Shown here: one piece after another, positions 11,329 through 22,120 of the stretch
Position numbering within the stretch: position 1 is the first letter of the stretch
Layout: each line of letters begins with the position of its first letter
Assembly (NCBI GenBank): GCA_039111635.1
Contig: JBCAQO010000005.1
Coordinates: forward strand, 372,001 to 436,000
Length of the DNA: 64,000 bases
Direction: 5' to 3'
Origin: Heterobasidion occidentale
Lineage: Eukaryota > Basidiomycota > Agaricomycetes > Russulales > Bondarzewiaceae
Notes under the pieces: generated by a model
The model's input: the letters and a program-made list of their open reading frames with translations, nothing else
Databases searched by the model: none
What the model was told of the DNA's origin: nothing
Translations under genes and position numbers: made by a program

Positions 11329-12803
11329 ATGCATAGACTCGACATATCGCTCTCACTCTTGATAATTCTTGCAGTCGGGGCTCATGCCGGCCCTCTCGGT
11401 TGGCTTCGTGCTGCATCTGCATCAGTCCAGGCGGACCATGGATGGCTGTGGGGCTGGGCATGGGGAGCAGACAGTTCCGTGTCTGTTGTCGACCGCACAC
11501 CTCCACTGACCTTTATTTCGCGACCTGCCGCCTTTGGCTCTGAGCTTACAGATCCTTTACTTGGATATGTCATCCCCCTGAACTCGTTCACTGCGCCATG
11601 CCCTGATGTCGAAGACGCAAAAGCTTTCGCGCACAATTCTACATCCCAGGATCCTACATCGAATGTAGGATGTCCTGCGCTATGTATATCTGGCCCGAAT
11701 GTCCCCGAAGCTGGTGAATCGTGGATTGCTCTCGTGCAGAGGGGGAAGTGTCAATTCGCCGACAAGGCCAGGGAAGCACAGAGGCTTGGCGCTCGCGCGG
11801 TGGTCGTAGGCGGCGATGATCCCGAGATCAGTGGAAATCCTGATGCGCTCGTGAATATGTACAGCCCAGGTGCGTCCTCGTGTCTGCGTAAACGCGCATT
11901 TCTTCCTGAGATTATCCGTGCAGGTGATGCTTCGGACGTTAGGATCGCGGCCACTTTTATCAAATACTCGGATTACATGGAGCTCTCGTCACTCATTGCC
12001 ACCTCTAACACCTCGCACTCTGGACTGAAGACGCTTTCCCTGCTGCTGAACTCAGAATATTCGGTATGGCAGTGGTATTCGTACGTACTGGTGTTACGTC
12101 CTAGCGTCCTTGCCCTGATTGAAGACATGTGATTTTCAGCCCCATACTCACCTTCTTGACGATCCTGGTTGTCCCATGTTGCCTTACCTTTCTGACGCTC
12201 CTAGTACATCGCATCCGACTCGTCCGCGCCGCACAGCGCGACCGTGCGCCAGAGGATATCGTCAAAAGCCTTCCATGGAGGGTCTGGACAGGCACCGGTT
12301 GGGAGAAACACAGCGGCGTCGTTCCAGGCCAAGACGCTCAACCTGCACCCTCTCACCAAGACGTCGACATTGAACTCGGCGAATCTCCTGCTGAATCTGT
12401 CACGCCCGCACATGTGGTTGACGATGATGACGATCCCGCGTGGTTCCAGTCACAGTCCGAGTGCGCAATATGTCTCGAAGAGTTCACGAAAGGTGATCGA
12501 GTGCGCGTCTTGCCTTGCAAGCATATTTTCCACCTGGATGAAGTGGACGCGTGGTTGATCCACAGGAAGAAATTGGTGAGTACCATGACATCTGTTTTTA
12601 CCATTGTGTCCTTGTCATCTGATGTCATTCGTGAACAGTGTCCCGTTTGCAAGGCTGATGTGACTCAGCCGCCACCCGTCATACATTCCCATACGCCATC
12701 TCCTTTAGCCGAGAACACACCTGTCGCTCAACCAGCGTCACCACCGATCGATTCTATGCCTGAAGCCACCGAACGGACTCCACTAATTCAACCCAACCCC
12801 TGA
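11329..12803 (+). CDS. PA-TM-RING E3 ubiquitin ligase
   Basis: Membrane-bound ubiquitin ligase of the protease-associated/RING type (RNF13/GRAIL-like in animals), expected in endosomal or vacuolar membranes. A signal peptide ([20 protein letters not shown]) is followed by the PA domain, with [19 protein letters not shown] and ARAVVVGG as its landmarks. A membrane segment follows ([20 protein letters not shown]), then the RING-H2 finger (CAICLEEF..., [17 protein letters not shown]) and a Ser/Pro-rich tail. Three introns are evident: after MYSPG, in front of the membrane segment, and between HRKKL and CPVC. The sixth zinc-ligand position, usually Cys in HxxC, is an acidic residue here (HLDEVDAWL). 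About 430 residues after splicing. Confidence 0.87.
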
Positions 12804-13996
12804 CGATGACTATCTCGGATATTTTTCCCGCCTCTTTCCCCCAACTCGATGTATGATTTTGTGTCGACTATACCCGACCTCTACGATAGGTGAAGTTTCG
12901 AAGAAACAATGGTGCTGTATGGTAATTGGTATTGTTATTTAGTTCTGCTGTGATCCTGACCTCATCTGTATGGACCTTCGGTGCTGTTTCTGGCCCAATT
13001 TCGAACAGAGATTATTTGAGGTTCTGAAGTCCTGTCTACGCTTCCGTTTAGCCCGCGGTACCCTATTGCATCCGCCATCCCCAGTCTTCAACCTTCTCAT
13101 TTCGCTGACATTGTTATTTATGCACTGTCCATGTCGCTTCCTTCTCTCGAAGCCCGCGGTTCGACTCTCATCCAAATGGGAGTACGTGATGCCCCTGCTT
13201 TATTGTCTGTGTCGGAACCTTCCTACCATATATGGATACTGCTGTCAAGGCGGACCAGGTCTCAGCGCTCGAGATGCCTCCTGCTCTTGTCTTAAAGTTC
13301 GTGAGACCCGCTGTTCCCTCACGATACGCCCTGCATTCTAACGCCGGGGTTTTACTACAAGGCACGGGGTCACAGAGAACGAAGCCGTCCCACATCACGA
13401 ATCATGCCGCTTAGCGAGAACAATTGGGAGGGCTCAGTCGGGGAAGGGCCCGTGCTGAGATAACGCTTCTCACTTATTGTCTTCGTGGTGAGGTGTGCAA
13501 GCGCACGACGCGGGCTGCTGCCGGTTTCGCGTGCAGAGGACAGAAGGCAAGCCCGTGTGGCGTGCTTCCCTCGTGAGCGAGGTGCTACGGAAGATCGGAC
13601 GACGCGATGGCATGCCCATCGCTGCCAATCGGAAGGCCGGCGCGGGCGCGGGGAGCAAGGCTGACGCTCTGACTCAGTCTGGGATCACAGACACGACTTT
13701 GTTTCACGCGGGTTCGTGGATCTGGGATCGCGCCGTTCGCGCGCGTCATGCCCAATGCGTCGTTCTATAAGGCGGGCATTCGACTTAAATATCGCCTCCC
13801 GATCGAGGTCGGGCGTGCTCATATCGATCCCCTCTGAGTGCCGCTGCTGGTGCTGGCTGTTTGATCTCTTTGCTCCGTTATTGTTGCAGTTCTCTACGGC
13901 GCCTAGGATCGCTTTATCCCGTGGTCACCTTAATCGCAAGGTCCGAACACCTAGTTATCTGATTCAGAATCCCGCCACTCCAGGTTTCACCAGCCC
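12804..13996. other. Intergenic, no supported gene
   Basis: 3' region of the RING gene and upstream region of the CCCH gene. Several open frames of 60-120 codons exist on both strands without recognisable motifs. Confidence 0.45.
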
Positions 13997-14004
13997 TATA
14001 TAAG
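13997..14004 (+). promoter_or_regulatory. TATA box, CCCH gene
   Basis: TATATAAG, 57 bases before the ATG at 14061, followed by a CT-rich stretch just before the start. Confidence 0.6.
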
Positions 14005-14060
14005 GCACAGCTTTCCGAGTCGCCTCTCTTTCCTCTTCTAACAAAAGCCCAACTGTTGAG

Positions 14061-16085
14061 ATGCGAAAGCCTCAGCATCTTTCCCTCAACGAAAGACGTC
14101 ATAGTGAGTCTTCGCCTGTTCTTTTCAAGCCTCCTCGCGAACTCATTCGGTTCTCAGCGAAGCCGTGCAAGTTCTTTCAGAAGAACACCTGTCCTCTTTC
14201 GGCAGATTGTTGCCAATTCGCGCACGTGAGAGAAAACGCGACGACAAAGACAATTGAAGCACCGACGCAGGTTCACAATTACTACCTTACTGGTGACTGT
14301 GGCGAGCGAGATCGCTGTCGTTATCAACACACTCGCCCCAGCTTCGAACAAAGTAAGCTGTTATGAGGTGTCCTTCATGCAATTCGCGCCCACTGACAAC
14401 GTCGTGCAGGAGTTACTAAACCAGACATGTATCTCCAGACCGCGATCGGGTCCCGCTTCAACAGTGTTGATCCAGGAGAGCTCACACCGTGTATGCCACA
14501 AGTCTTTTCAACTGTAGTTCGTCGTTGACCAACTCGTTGTGATTAGATCCACACCCCACCCATCCTCACACCCCGTTTCCCCAACGCCACACCCATTTCC
14601 CGCCACCCACATATATCTATGCTCCCTACATCCTACCTCCGGCGCAAGCGCCACCCCCCACATCTGCCCCAGCCTCTCGGAGAGATTCTCTACTAGATAG
14701 CGAAATCGACCTGGACCTCGACATCCCCAGTCTCGGCAGCGCTTCTTCTCCTTCTGCAGAGTCCAGCTCTCTTACTGATGGGGACGCCGATATACTCAAC
14801 ACGCCACTCGACGAGATGCATGTGTATCCTGGATCACGACAAGTCGCTGGGCCACCAGGGCATGTGTGGGGTTCCCCGTGGTCGTCTGATGGAACGTTCT
14901 TCGATCCAACGTCCCCTGGGATGTATGGGTCATACATGCCGTTCACGCCTATGGTGTACGGTGGCTTTTACGGTCCGATGTCAGCAGTTCCAGGATTGGA
15001 CCCCCCGCACATCGGACGGAAGGGCAAAGCCTACAAGAGTACGTGTCGTTTACTGCAACACTATCGGGAGCATCGATCCTAACATCAGTGCACGGATCGC
15101 AGCTAAGCTTTGCAAGTTTTATAAAAAGTGTGGCGAGTGCCCCAAGGGAGAGAAGTGCACGTTGTGCGTCTTGCGCTAGTTTTATGCCTGTCATTCGACA
15201 TACTGACTGACGAATCCAACATATATATATAGCATTCACAATCCTGCGTCTGTACGACGAAGACCAGTCAATGCAGTGCCACCGTCTCCGATGTCATCAA
15301 GGCCATCGCCGCTGTCGGAGAACTCGCCGCTCACTCCGGTTCAGAGCGAATCTCTTCGCTTCAAGCTCCCGATGAAGCCGTTGTCGGATATCGATGAAAA
15401 GCACGCGAATAATATCTTCCCTATTACGTGGAGAGTGATCGGAGGAGGCGTCATGATGGGCGGACAGAGTGAGAGCCCTTGAGCCTCAATCTACACGATC
15501 AATGACGCTGACGCGCGCTGTTTTCAACAGGAGAAATGTGTCAACAGTTCATGGAAGGCCATTGTGCCGAAGGCGATGATTGCAGATTCTTCCATCCTGA
15601 CCAAGGTCAATCAGTCATACTAACTTCGTTCTCCTCTTCGTTCCTGAACGTCTGTCTATAGATGAACTTCTGTCGCCCATTCCTGAGGAGTACTATCCAG
15701 CGGGATTTTCAGATAACATCACGCCTAGGATCGCATCTTTCAAGGAAGAACCACACTCAACGTCACTGCCAAAGGACAAACGTAGCAACCCGCTCTCGAT
15801 CGCCATCCCCCCACCTCCGCACCATCTTCCAGATTTATCTCCTTTGATTATTCCTGGCCGAGGGGATAGTGAGGTCGATCGGGTGGGTGCGGTTACCCGT
15901 GATATCGCACGGCCGCATTCAACGCCGCCAAGGCTATGGGCCCTCAGATCGGCGGCTCGGATTCTCGAGGTGTGTCTTCTGCTTCCACTCATCCTTCTTG
16001 CAAGGTCATGACGGACCCGTCCAGCCACAGACTCTCTCTGTTGAGAGTCCTTTCCCTTGAGGAGCTCTCCCGATACCTACATTGA
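14061..16085 (+). CDS. CCCH zinc-finger protein, several fingers
   Basis: Likely RNA-binding protein. Four finger-like units occur. The first is C-x7-C-x6-C-x3-H (CKFFQKNTC...FAH). The second is degenerate, with Tyr in place of the first Cys (NYYLTGDCGERDRCRYQH). The third is canonical C-x8-C-x5-C-x3-H (CKFYKKCGEC...TFIH), and the fourth is C-x7-C-x5-C-x3-H (CQQFMEGHC...RFFH). A long Pro/Tyr/Ser-rich linker separates fingers two and three. At least six introns fit; one splits TFIH, between about 15172 and 15232. The 3' end is uncertain. Read through, the frame stops at 16009-16011. If a 35-nt GTGTGT..AAG segment at about 15970-16004 is spliced, it ends at 16085 with a leucine-rich tail. About 430-450 residues. 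A TATA box lies 57 bases upstream. Confidence 0.8.
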
Positions 16086-17210
16086 TTCTTCTTTTTGTCG
16101 TCATCTGGAGCCGGTGATGTATCACTGATCTGCGTTGCCGTTGTGGACATTTTGCTTCGATTGGATCGCTTGCTCTTTGTATCTTTCGAATATTTTGGGC
16201 AAAGGACATTGACATAGTGTATGCTAGGATACTTACCTTGCGCCTCTGGGAGTATCATGTCATGGATTGTAGAAACCTTTTCTGTATCTTAGCTTTTGTA
16301 GCCCTCTGCCGCCGGGTCTCATGCTGCCGAAAGGGGCAATAAGTTCACGCGGGGGCAGTACCGGTGAATGCCGGCTGCCATAGGCAAGGAAATCGCCTGG
16401 GCATTCGGGAATCTATATTCTCGACTCTGACGATGCTGACCTGGCTAAGGCTTGGGCTGACGGCAACAGAATTCCAAATCATATTTGGTTATACCGGTTG
16501 GGCAACCCCCTAGCCTTACAAACTGTGCTTGGAGCTGATGAGCAAAATTCCATCCAAAACATATCGGCGCCCTGTACTTGACGAATCCATACGGAGGCGA
16601 GCTGCATGTGTTCTGGTCTGCTTCTAGTCGATCTGGGGGTCTGATCTGTATCCATAATTGACGCATTGGGTTTGACAGAACAGGGTGCGTCACGATGCAA
16701 AGTATCCACGGTCTGGGCAGCTTGTTGCCACGTTATGAATCTTCCTATGCGACCCGATTATCCAGGACCAGTCCAGGACCTCATCTTCAGTCTGAAATCC
16801 CCAAACCCCCTGTAAGAATGACAGGATATGTGTTTGCTTATAAAAACATACACCATTTATATATCACGATTACGAGTCTACGTCCTTTCACTCGTACGTA
16901 TGTGACTCAGGCTTCTGCAGCCAACTTCTGCTGCGGTGACCGGACTGATAAGGTATGTTGCCCTCTGCTGCGCGCCTGTGTCTCCGACCATCGCACATTC
17001 TATGGCCTCCCAACTCACAACGCACCCATATCGAGGCTTATCCAGATCCTTCTTGCGCAACCAGCCCGTGATGGACCGGCCACCTGTGCAAAAAAAACGT
17101 GTGGACATCCCAGCCGTTTGACTGGAGTACTAGCGGATACTAAAAGAAACTTCTCCGTCGCTTAATAGGCCGTTCCCATTATCTCGTTTCCTCCCCCCCT
17201 CTCGCCTGAC
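16086..17210. other. Intergenic, no supported gene
   Basis: Open frames on both strands (for example 16695-17165) lack recognisable motifs. Nothing else was seen. Confidence 0.45.
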
Positions 17211-17231
17211 GTTGAACGTTGAACGTTTAAC
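17211..17231. repeat. Three tandem 7-mers before the ferric reductase
   Basis: GTTGAAC, GTTGAAC, GTTTAAC in direct tandem, ending 35 bases before the ATG at 17267. The position in the leader or core promoter makes a regulatory role possible, but no known factor site is claimed. Confidence 0.5.
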
Positions 17232-17266
17232 TTGGAGTCCTCGTTCTTTTGAACTCCTCTTCCCTC

Positions 17267-19510
17267 ATGGCTTCCGCTCCCCCTGGTGGAGGTGCCCCCG
17301 CTGGCCCGCCGCCATTTGACACTCTTACGTTCGTTTTCCATATCGACATCGTGTTACTTGCTGCCTTTGGTCTCTACGTCCTGCTCAACCTCCCTCGCGT
17401 ATGCGCGTTCCTATGCCGTGCATCTGAATTGCGCAATGGCCACTTTCTTCGCTCAGGCGGCGCCTTGAGCACTTATACACAACGCAGAGGCGTAGGAAGT
17501 GCTCAGAGTTTCGATGCAAGCAGCATGAATCTGACTGCCTCAAATGCTCATCTCGTTCGTGAGGCCACTCGGAAGGCCCACGGAGGTCATCCACCGATCC
17601 GAATGCTACACCTCTCCACACTCATACATCCTTCCATCAACTACGCGTTAAACTACCGCGTGGTCACGGGCTTCTCTGTCGGCAAAATTTCCATCCTTGC
17701 GATCTATCTCGGGCTCGTCTTCTATGCTGCGTTCTACAAGTCGAATCCCTTCGTGGAACCACAGCGGGCTGCAATGGTGGCAATCTCGCAAATTCCTATT
17801 GTTGTCAGTCTTGGAACGAAGAATAATGTCTTGAGTTATTTCTCGGGTCTGGGCTATGAAAAGGCGCGTGCCGTTAATTGAGAATGAGCGTCGATTGATG
17901 ATGATAAACTTTCTCTCATAGCTCAACTATATACATCGCTTTGGTGGCCGTCTCGTTGCATTGGGTATCAACGTTCACGCCCTCGGCTTCAGTGCGTTTG
18001 ATGATCCTGTTTCTATAACTTTGAGTAAACAAATAACGAATATAAACAAGTCTACCGGCGGTCCATCGATGCCTCTATCTCCGCGAAGCTCCAGCTCCCT
18101 TTCGTCCAGTGGGGCCTGGTCGGTCTTGCCGGCGTCGATATCCTCGCAATCTGCTCCTTGCCTTTCGTCCGCCAAAGGTTCTACAATCTCTTCTACATAT
18201 CACATATCATAGGATTCTTTGCTTTCCTTGTTGCCGTACGTCTTCTTGCCAAAACATTCATTCAGCTGGGAGGACGTCGCTCTGATACGACCACTGTTTC
18301 ATTGAATGATAGGCATATATGCATTTTCCTGTCACTATTCCTTTTGTCATCACCGGTTTCGCGCTATATGGGTTTGATCACGTTCTTCGCGTTTTGAAAA
18401 CACGCTTCGCGACGAGTACCCTCACTGCGATCCCCGCCATCGGGAGCACACGTGTTTCTGTACCGACGCTCCGCCAAGGTTGGCACGCAGGCCAGCATGT
18501 CCGCGTCCGTGTTGTCTCCCCCACTGTGTCCTCACGATTGGGTTGGTTGGGTTATTGTTGGGCCTGGCTGTTCACTCGCGCTCGTCCGTTTACCATTTCG
18601 ACCGCCAGCGGAGGTGAGATCGGGCTAGAGCTGATTGTAAAGAAGAGGCCTGGAGGTTGGACCGGGTCATTGTTTGATATGACTCAACCGGACAACGACG
18701 TCGAGAGTAAGGTAGTCGGGACGGGTTTAGGAAGAGACGCGCAAATACTGATCGAAGGGCCGTACGGTAAGTGTTCATATACTGCGCTTGATAACGATAA
18801 TTGATGAAGGAAATGGAAACAGGCGGGCCAGGGTACACCATTTTTGAAGCGTACTCAGGTGCACTGCTGGTCGCAGGCGGGAGTGGGATTACATTTGTTC
18901 TCTCGATGCTCTCCGATCTCCTCCAAAGGCATGAAGAAGGATGCAGCAGACTGCGTGTCATCGAAGTAGTCTGGTCTGTCGCAGACCCCTGTAAGCTCCT
19001 GTTCGATTCTTTGACTGTCCTCGTACGAACCTGACCCTACATGTTCCCTCACAACTCCAGCTGCTCTCGTTGCTCTTCTCCCGACCCTTATCCCATTCCT
19101 ACTTCCTCGTCCTTCCGCGAACTCCGCTCTCGAGGTTCATATTGCTGTGCATTACACTCGTACGCCTCGTGATGGCTCCTTGGAGCAAATCGCCTCTCTC
19201 TCTCTGCCGCCAAGCCTCACTCTGCACTCGGGACGTCCAAATCTCGTCAAAATGGTCACAAAGACGATAGACAATGTCCTGTCGGCTCATTTGACGCCCT
19301 ATGGACGGAGCCCGCCGAGCGGTGTCATTGCTGGTGCTTGTGGCCCAATCGAGCTGGGTGATGAGGTCGCGAAAGCTGTAGGTTCGGTGGGTTGGGGCAA
19401 AGCTCAGGAAGTTGGCGGTGTCGAGGCTTATGAAGAGTAAGCGACGCTGCTTCTACCATGCTATTCAAAATTGGTATTCACTCCTCCGTTGCAGGGCGTT
19501 TGGATGGTAA
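17267..19510 (+). CDS. Ferric reductase-type transmembrane oxidoreductase
   Basis: Member of the FRE/NOX family: a membrane flavocytochrome b passing electrons from NADPH through FAD and two hemes, in the family's usual role to Fe(III) or Cu(II) outside the cell. The N-terminus has one extra membrane helix, then the ferric-reductase domain with two H-x13-H heme pairs (HRFGG...VH in the first; SHIIG...MH across a splice in the second). The FAD segment is WHAGQHVRVRV with RPFTIST, the NADPH segment starts GPYG and LLVAGGSGITF, and the C-terminus has ACGP and ends FGW. About seven short introns. Start: the ATG at 17267, which follows a CT-rich leader; no ATG precedes it in frame. Length about 600 residues. 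It is nearer to metalloreductases than to NADPH oxidases, since no NOX-type features are seen. Confidence 0.87.
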
Positions 19511-19858
19511 ATCAGTTCCGATATATTTGACCGCGTTAGAACCGAGTCTACTTCACGTGCCAACAGGATGGGAGATCGAGGCAACGAAGCAGGGATAGAA
19601 CTCTTGATTGTTCTGTACTAGATACTGTGTATCTGAGTGACATGTTTTGTGTAACCTTTGAGGTGATCAATTTTTGAACGCAGTGTTTCGCATATGCGTA
19701 GTACAGCCCGATACCTGCGGTGCCGGGGAACAACAGAACGGCCCGGGGCGGCCCGAGTGATACAATTACGTCAGTTACTCAGTATTCGTACTCAGCTTCC
19801 GCGGGTTCGCGTCTGCCACGACATCCTCGGTGACTGAAGCTGACTTTCGCCGCGCCGA
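19511..19858. other. Intergenic, no supported gene
   Basis: Short gap between the ferric reductase stop and the integrase-like remnant. Nothing recognised. Confidence 0.4.
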
Positions 19859-20460
19859 ATGCCTAACCAATACAAACCCCTACGTGTGTATATTCTCGCT
19901 CATCTGATTTTTCAAACCAACGATCATCTGCTTCAGCTCCGGAAATCGATCTCAAGCCCATCATTGAGCTCTACTATCATATGGGTTTGAGCGATATCAA
20001 CATTGCTCGACGCAGTATCGACCACTTCGACAAAGATACGTACGGGCTTGGGTAATAACTCACCCACATTTCGGATTTTCGGGGCTACTGAGTGATGCCA
20101 TTCAGAGTGAAATCTGTCAAACGCATGCGCAAGAAGTGGGGTCTCACTAGCACGCGACAGCAAAAGCACACCGTCGAAACTATCGCAGAGGATGTCGCCG
20201 AAATCAAACGAAACTTTCCCAATAGTGGTGCGGACGCGATCAAGAAAACCCTGTTGTCGGAAAAGAACATTCGTGTACCGCGGTATGTGGCTCTGCGACG
20301 AAGTCTATCAGACGTTATTTTACAATGTTATATCTCCTCCATATCACAGGGAAGTTGTCCTCTCACTTCTCAAGGAAATTGAGCCGGAAGCTGTGATGGC
20401 TCGCAGATATAGAAAGAAAGAAGTACACTTGACGACGGCCATGGGCAGTGAATGTTGACA
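19859..20460 (+). pseudogene. Integrase-like domain protein remnant
   Basis: Resembles the N-terminal part of a family of basidiomycete genes annotated as integrase-core proteins, which are related to retroviral-type DDE transposases. The ATG at 19859 opens MPNQYKPL. A splice leads to PEIDLKPIIELYYHMGLSD, then DTYGLG, then after another splice RMRKKWGLTSTRQQKHTVE and RNFPNSGADAIKKTLL, then after a third splice LLKEIEPEAVMARRYRKK. The frame then stops at about 20457, before the part where the catalytic core should begin. Only about 170 residues of a usually much longer protein are left, so this is a truncated copy. Whether it is still expressed is unknown. Confidence 0.6.
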
Positions 20461-20864
20461 ATTCTATGGACAGTACATCACAGCGATCGAGTCAGAGGAC
20501 TCAGGCTGCCGGCCGGAGAAGATCAGAACGTGATAGTGTGGATCAAGTCCTTCAAGCCTCAAAATGCATTCGAGTTAGACTCAGGTGTGTTCTTAAATAC
20601 ACGATCACCCATATGTGAATCGACTGCGAGAGAGCACCCATCAAACATCAATGACGCATCAAGTCTTAAGATGTTCATGCAATGTGTTATACTTCTGTCG
20701 ATGTATTCGGTATGTATGTGATTAATGAACTCGAACGCTATATGATAACTCAACCGTGATTAACATTTTCAGAAATGGATGTACCATGCATATAACATAG
20801 TCAGCAGACGAGGCCTGCCCTGTCTCCTGCGCGCAGTCCATCTAGGATTCCAGCCAGGACGAAA
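20461..20864. other. Degenerate tail of the integrase-like remnant, otherwise empty
   Basis: Follows the integrase-like fragment and may hold its decayed continuation (a weak WTVHHSD-like match in another frame near 20466). No gene is supported. Confidence 0.35.
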
Positions 20865-22120
20865 TCATGCGCTTGTAGCGTATGGCGGCGGCTCAACATC
20901 CTTCCCCAAGTGCTGGTTCAGCTGTCTAAATTGCGCCTGCATTTGTGCCAAAATAGACTCCATCGAAGCGATGCGTTGTATCACCTCTGGGCTGGTGATG
21001 GACCCTTCGCCGTCGACGACACCAGAGGCTGTGCGGATCTGACTAATCTCTGCCTGCACGCTGGAGATTCGATTCAACAATACAACCTCCTCGTCTTGGC
21101 CTGGCGTCCGACTGCGTGGAGTGACGGTGGCCCTTTCCCCAGACTCTGCCCTTGCGCTTGGGGGAGCAGGCGACGATGGGTCTTGGGCGCCTGTACCACG
21201 AACACCACATAACGCACGCCCCCGTTCTTGTGTCGGCTGGCTCCCAAGCGTGTCTTGTACTGCCCGCCCATTCAAACGTGTTTTCATGTCGCCGTTGACG
21301 TCCTCGCTTATCGCGACCTCCTCGGTTTCCGGCTTCGTAGGTCCAGGGGAATCCGTATCCACATGGCCTTGGCGCGTGTCGTCGCTATACATGTCCGCAA
21401 GGCGACCCACTCCGTTCTTGGGCTCCATCATCGTCGCCCCCTGCACAACGGGAGACTCAGTTGAAGTTGACATCGACGTTGTTATGCTCCCTACTTCCGC
21501 GCTCGCACGTCCAAGGAGTGATATGCTATACGTGGGCTGTGATGACGAAGAAGTTTCTTTCTGGCTTCTAACACTGCTTGAATCTTGCGGGTCGACATTT
21601 GTTGTCCTCAACGGTTGCCGTTGTGCCTGTTGAATTGTAAAGATTAATGGAAGGGGTGTAGATTCGGTGGGACACTTACATTTCCGCTTGCAACTGCCAT
21701 CAATGGCTGTAGAGGTAGAGGGTTCGTGTCATCGCCTCTCTCCACCATAGGTATACGTCCGGCGCGGCGCACGGACCCTTGCGGGACTTGTTTTGACTCT
21801 GCTTGTCTCGTCAGATGTGTACTCTCACGAGCGTGGACCGAGAACATACGACTGGACCCAATGTTGGTCGAAGATGCGACAACCCTCTGCCCAGGTGCCA
21901 TGCTCATCTCTGGTGTCCTTCGCCCCGATGGTCGTTGTTCTACCACAGATGCAGAGGACAGCACACTCTCGTTTGGCCTATGAGAATTGCTTGGATGTGC
22001 CGGAGCTGATGGCGGCATCGGGTTGGGATTGCGGTCGGTAACGGGCGTGGCCAATTCGACGTCCACTCTGTCGATTGGGACACAAGGTTTGAAACAGCAG
22101 AGTAGCCAATCGAGGAACAT
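20865..22120 (-). CDS. Hypothetical coiled-coil protein with C-terminal PPPY
   Basis: Two exons joined by one intron at about 21625-21677 (donor GTAAGTG, acceptor CAACAG) give about 400 residues. The suggested start at 22120 opens MFLDWLLCCFKPC, a short hydrophobic, cysteine-rich N-terminus that could be palmitoylated. The same frame stays open to an ATG at 22402, so a longer N-terminus is possible. The middle is Ser/Thr/Pro-rich and disordered. Near the C-terminus a predicted coiled coil (NRISSVQAEISQIR; IASMESILAQMQAQFRQL) is followed by a PPPY motif at the very end, a type of ligand for WW domains. No known family is recognised. Confidence 0.6.
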
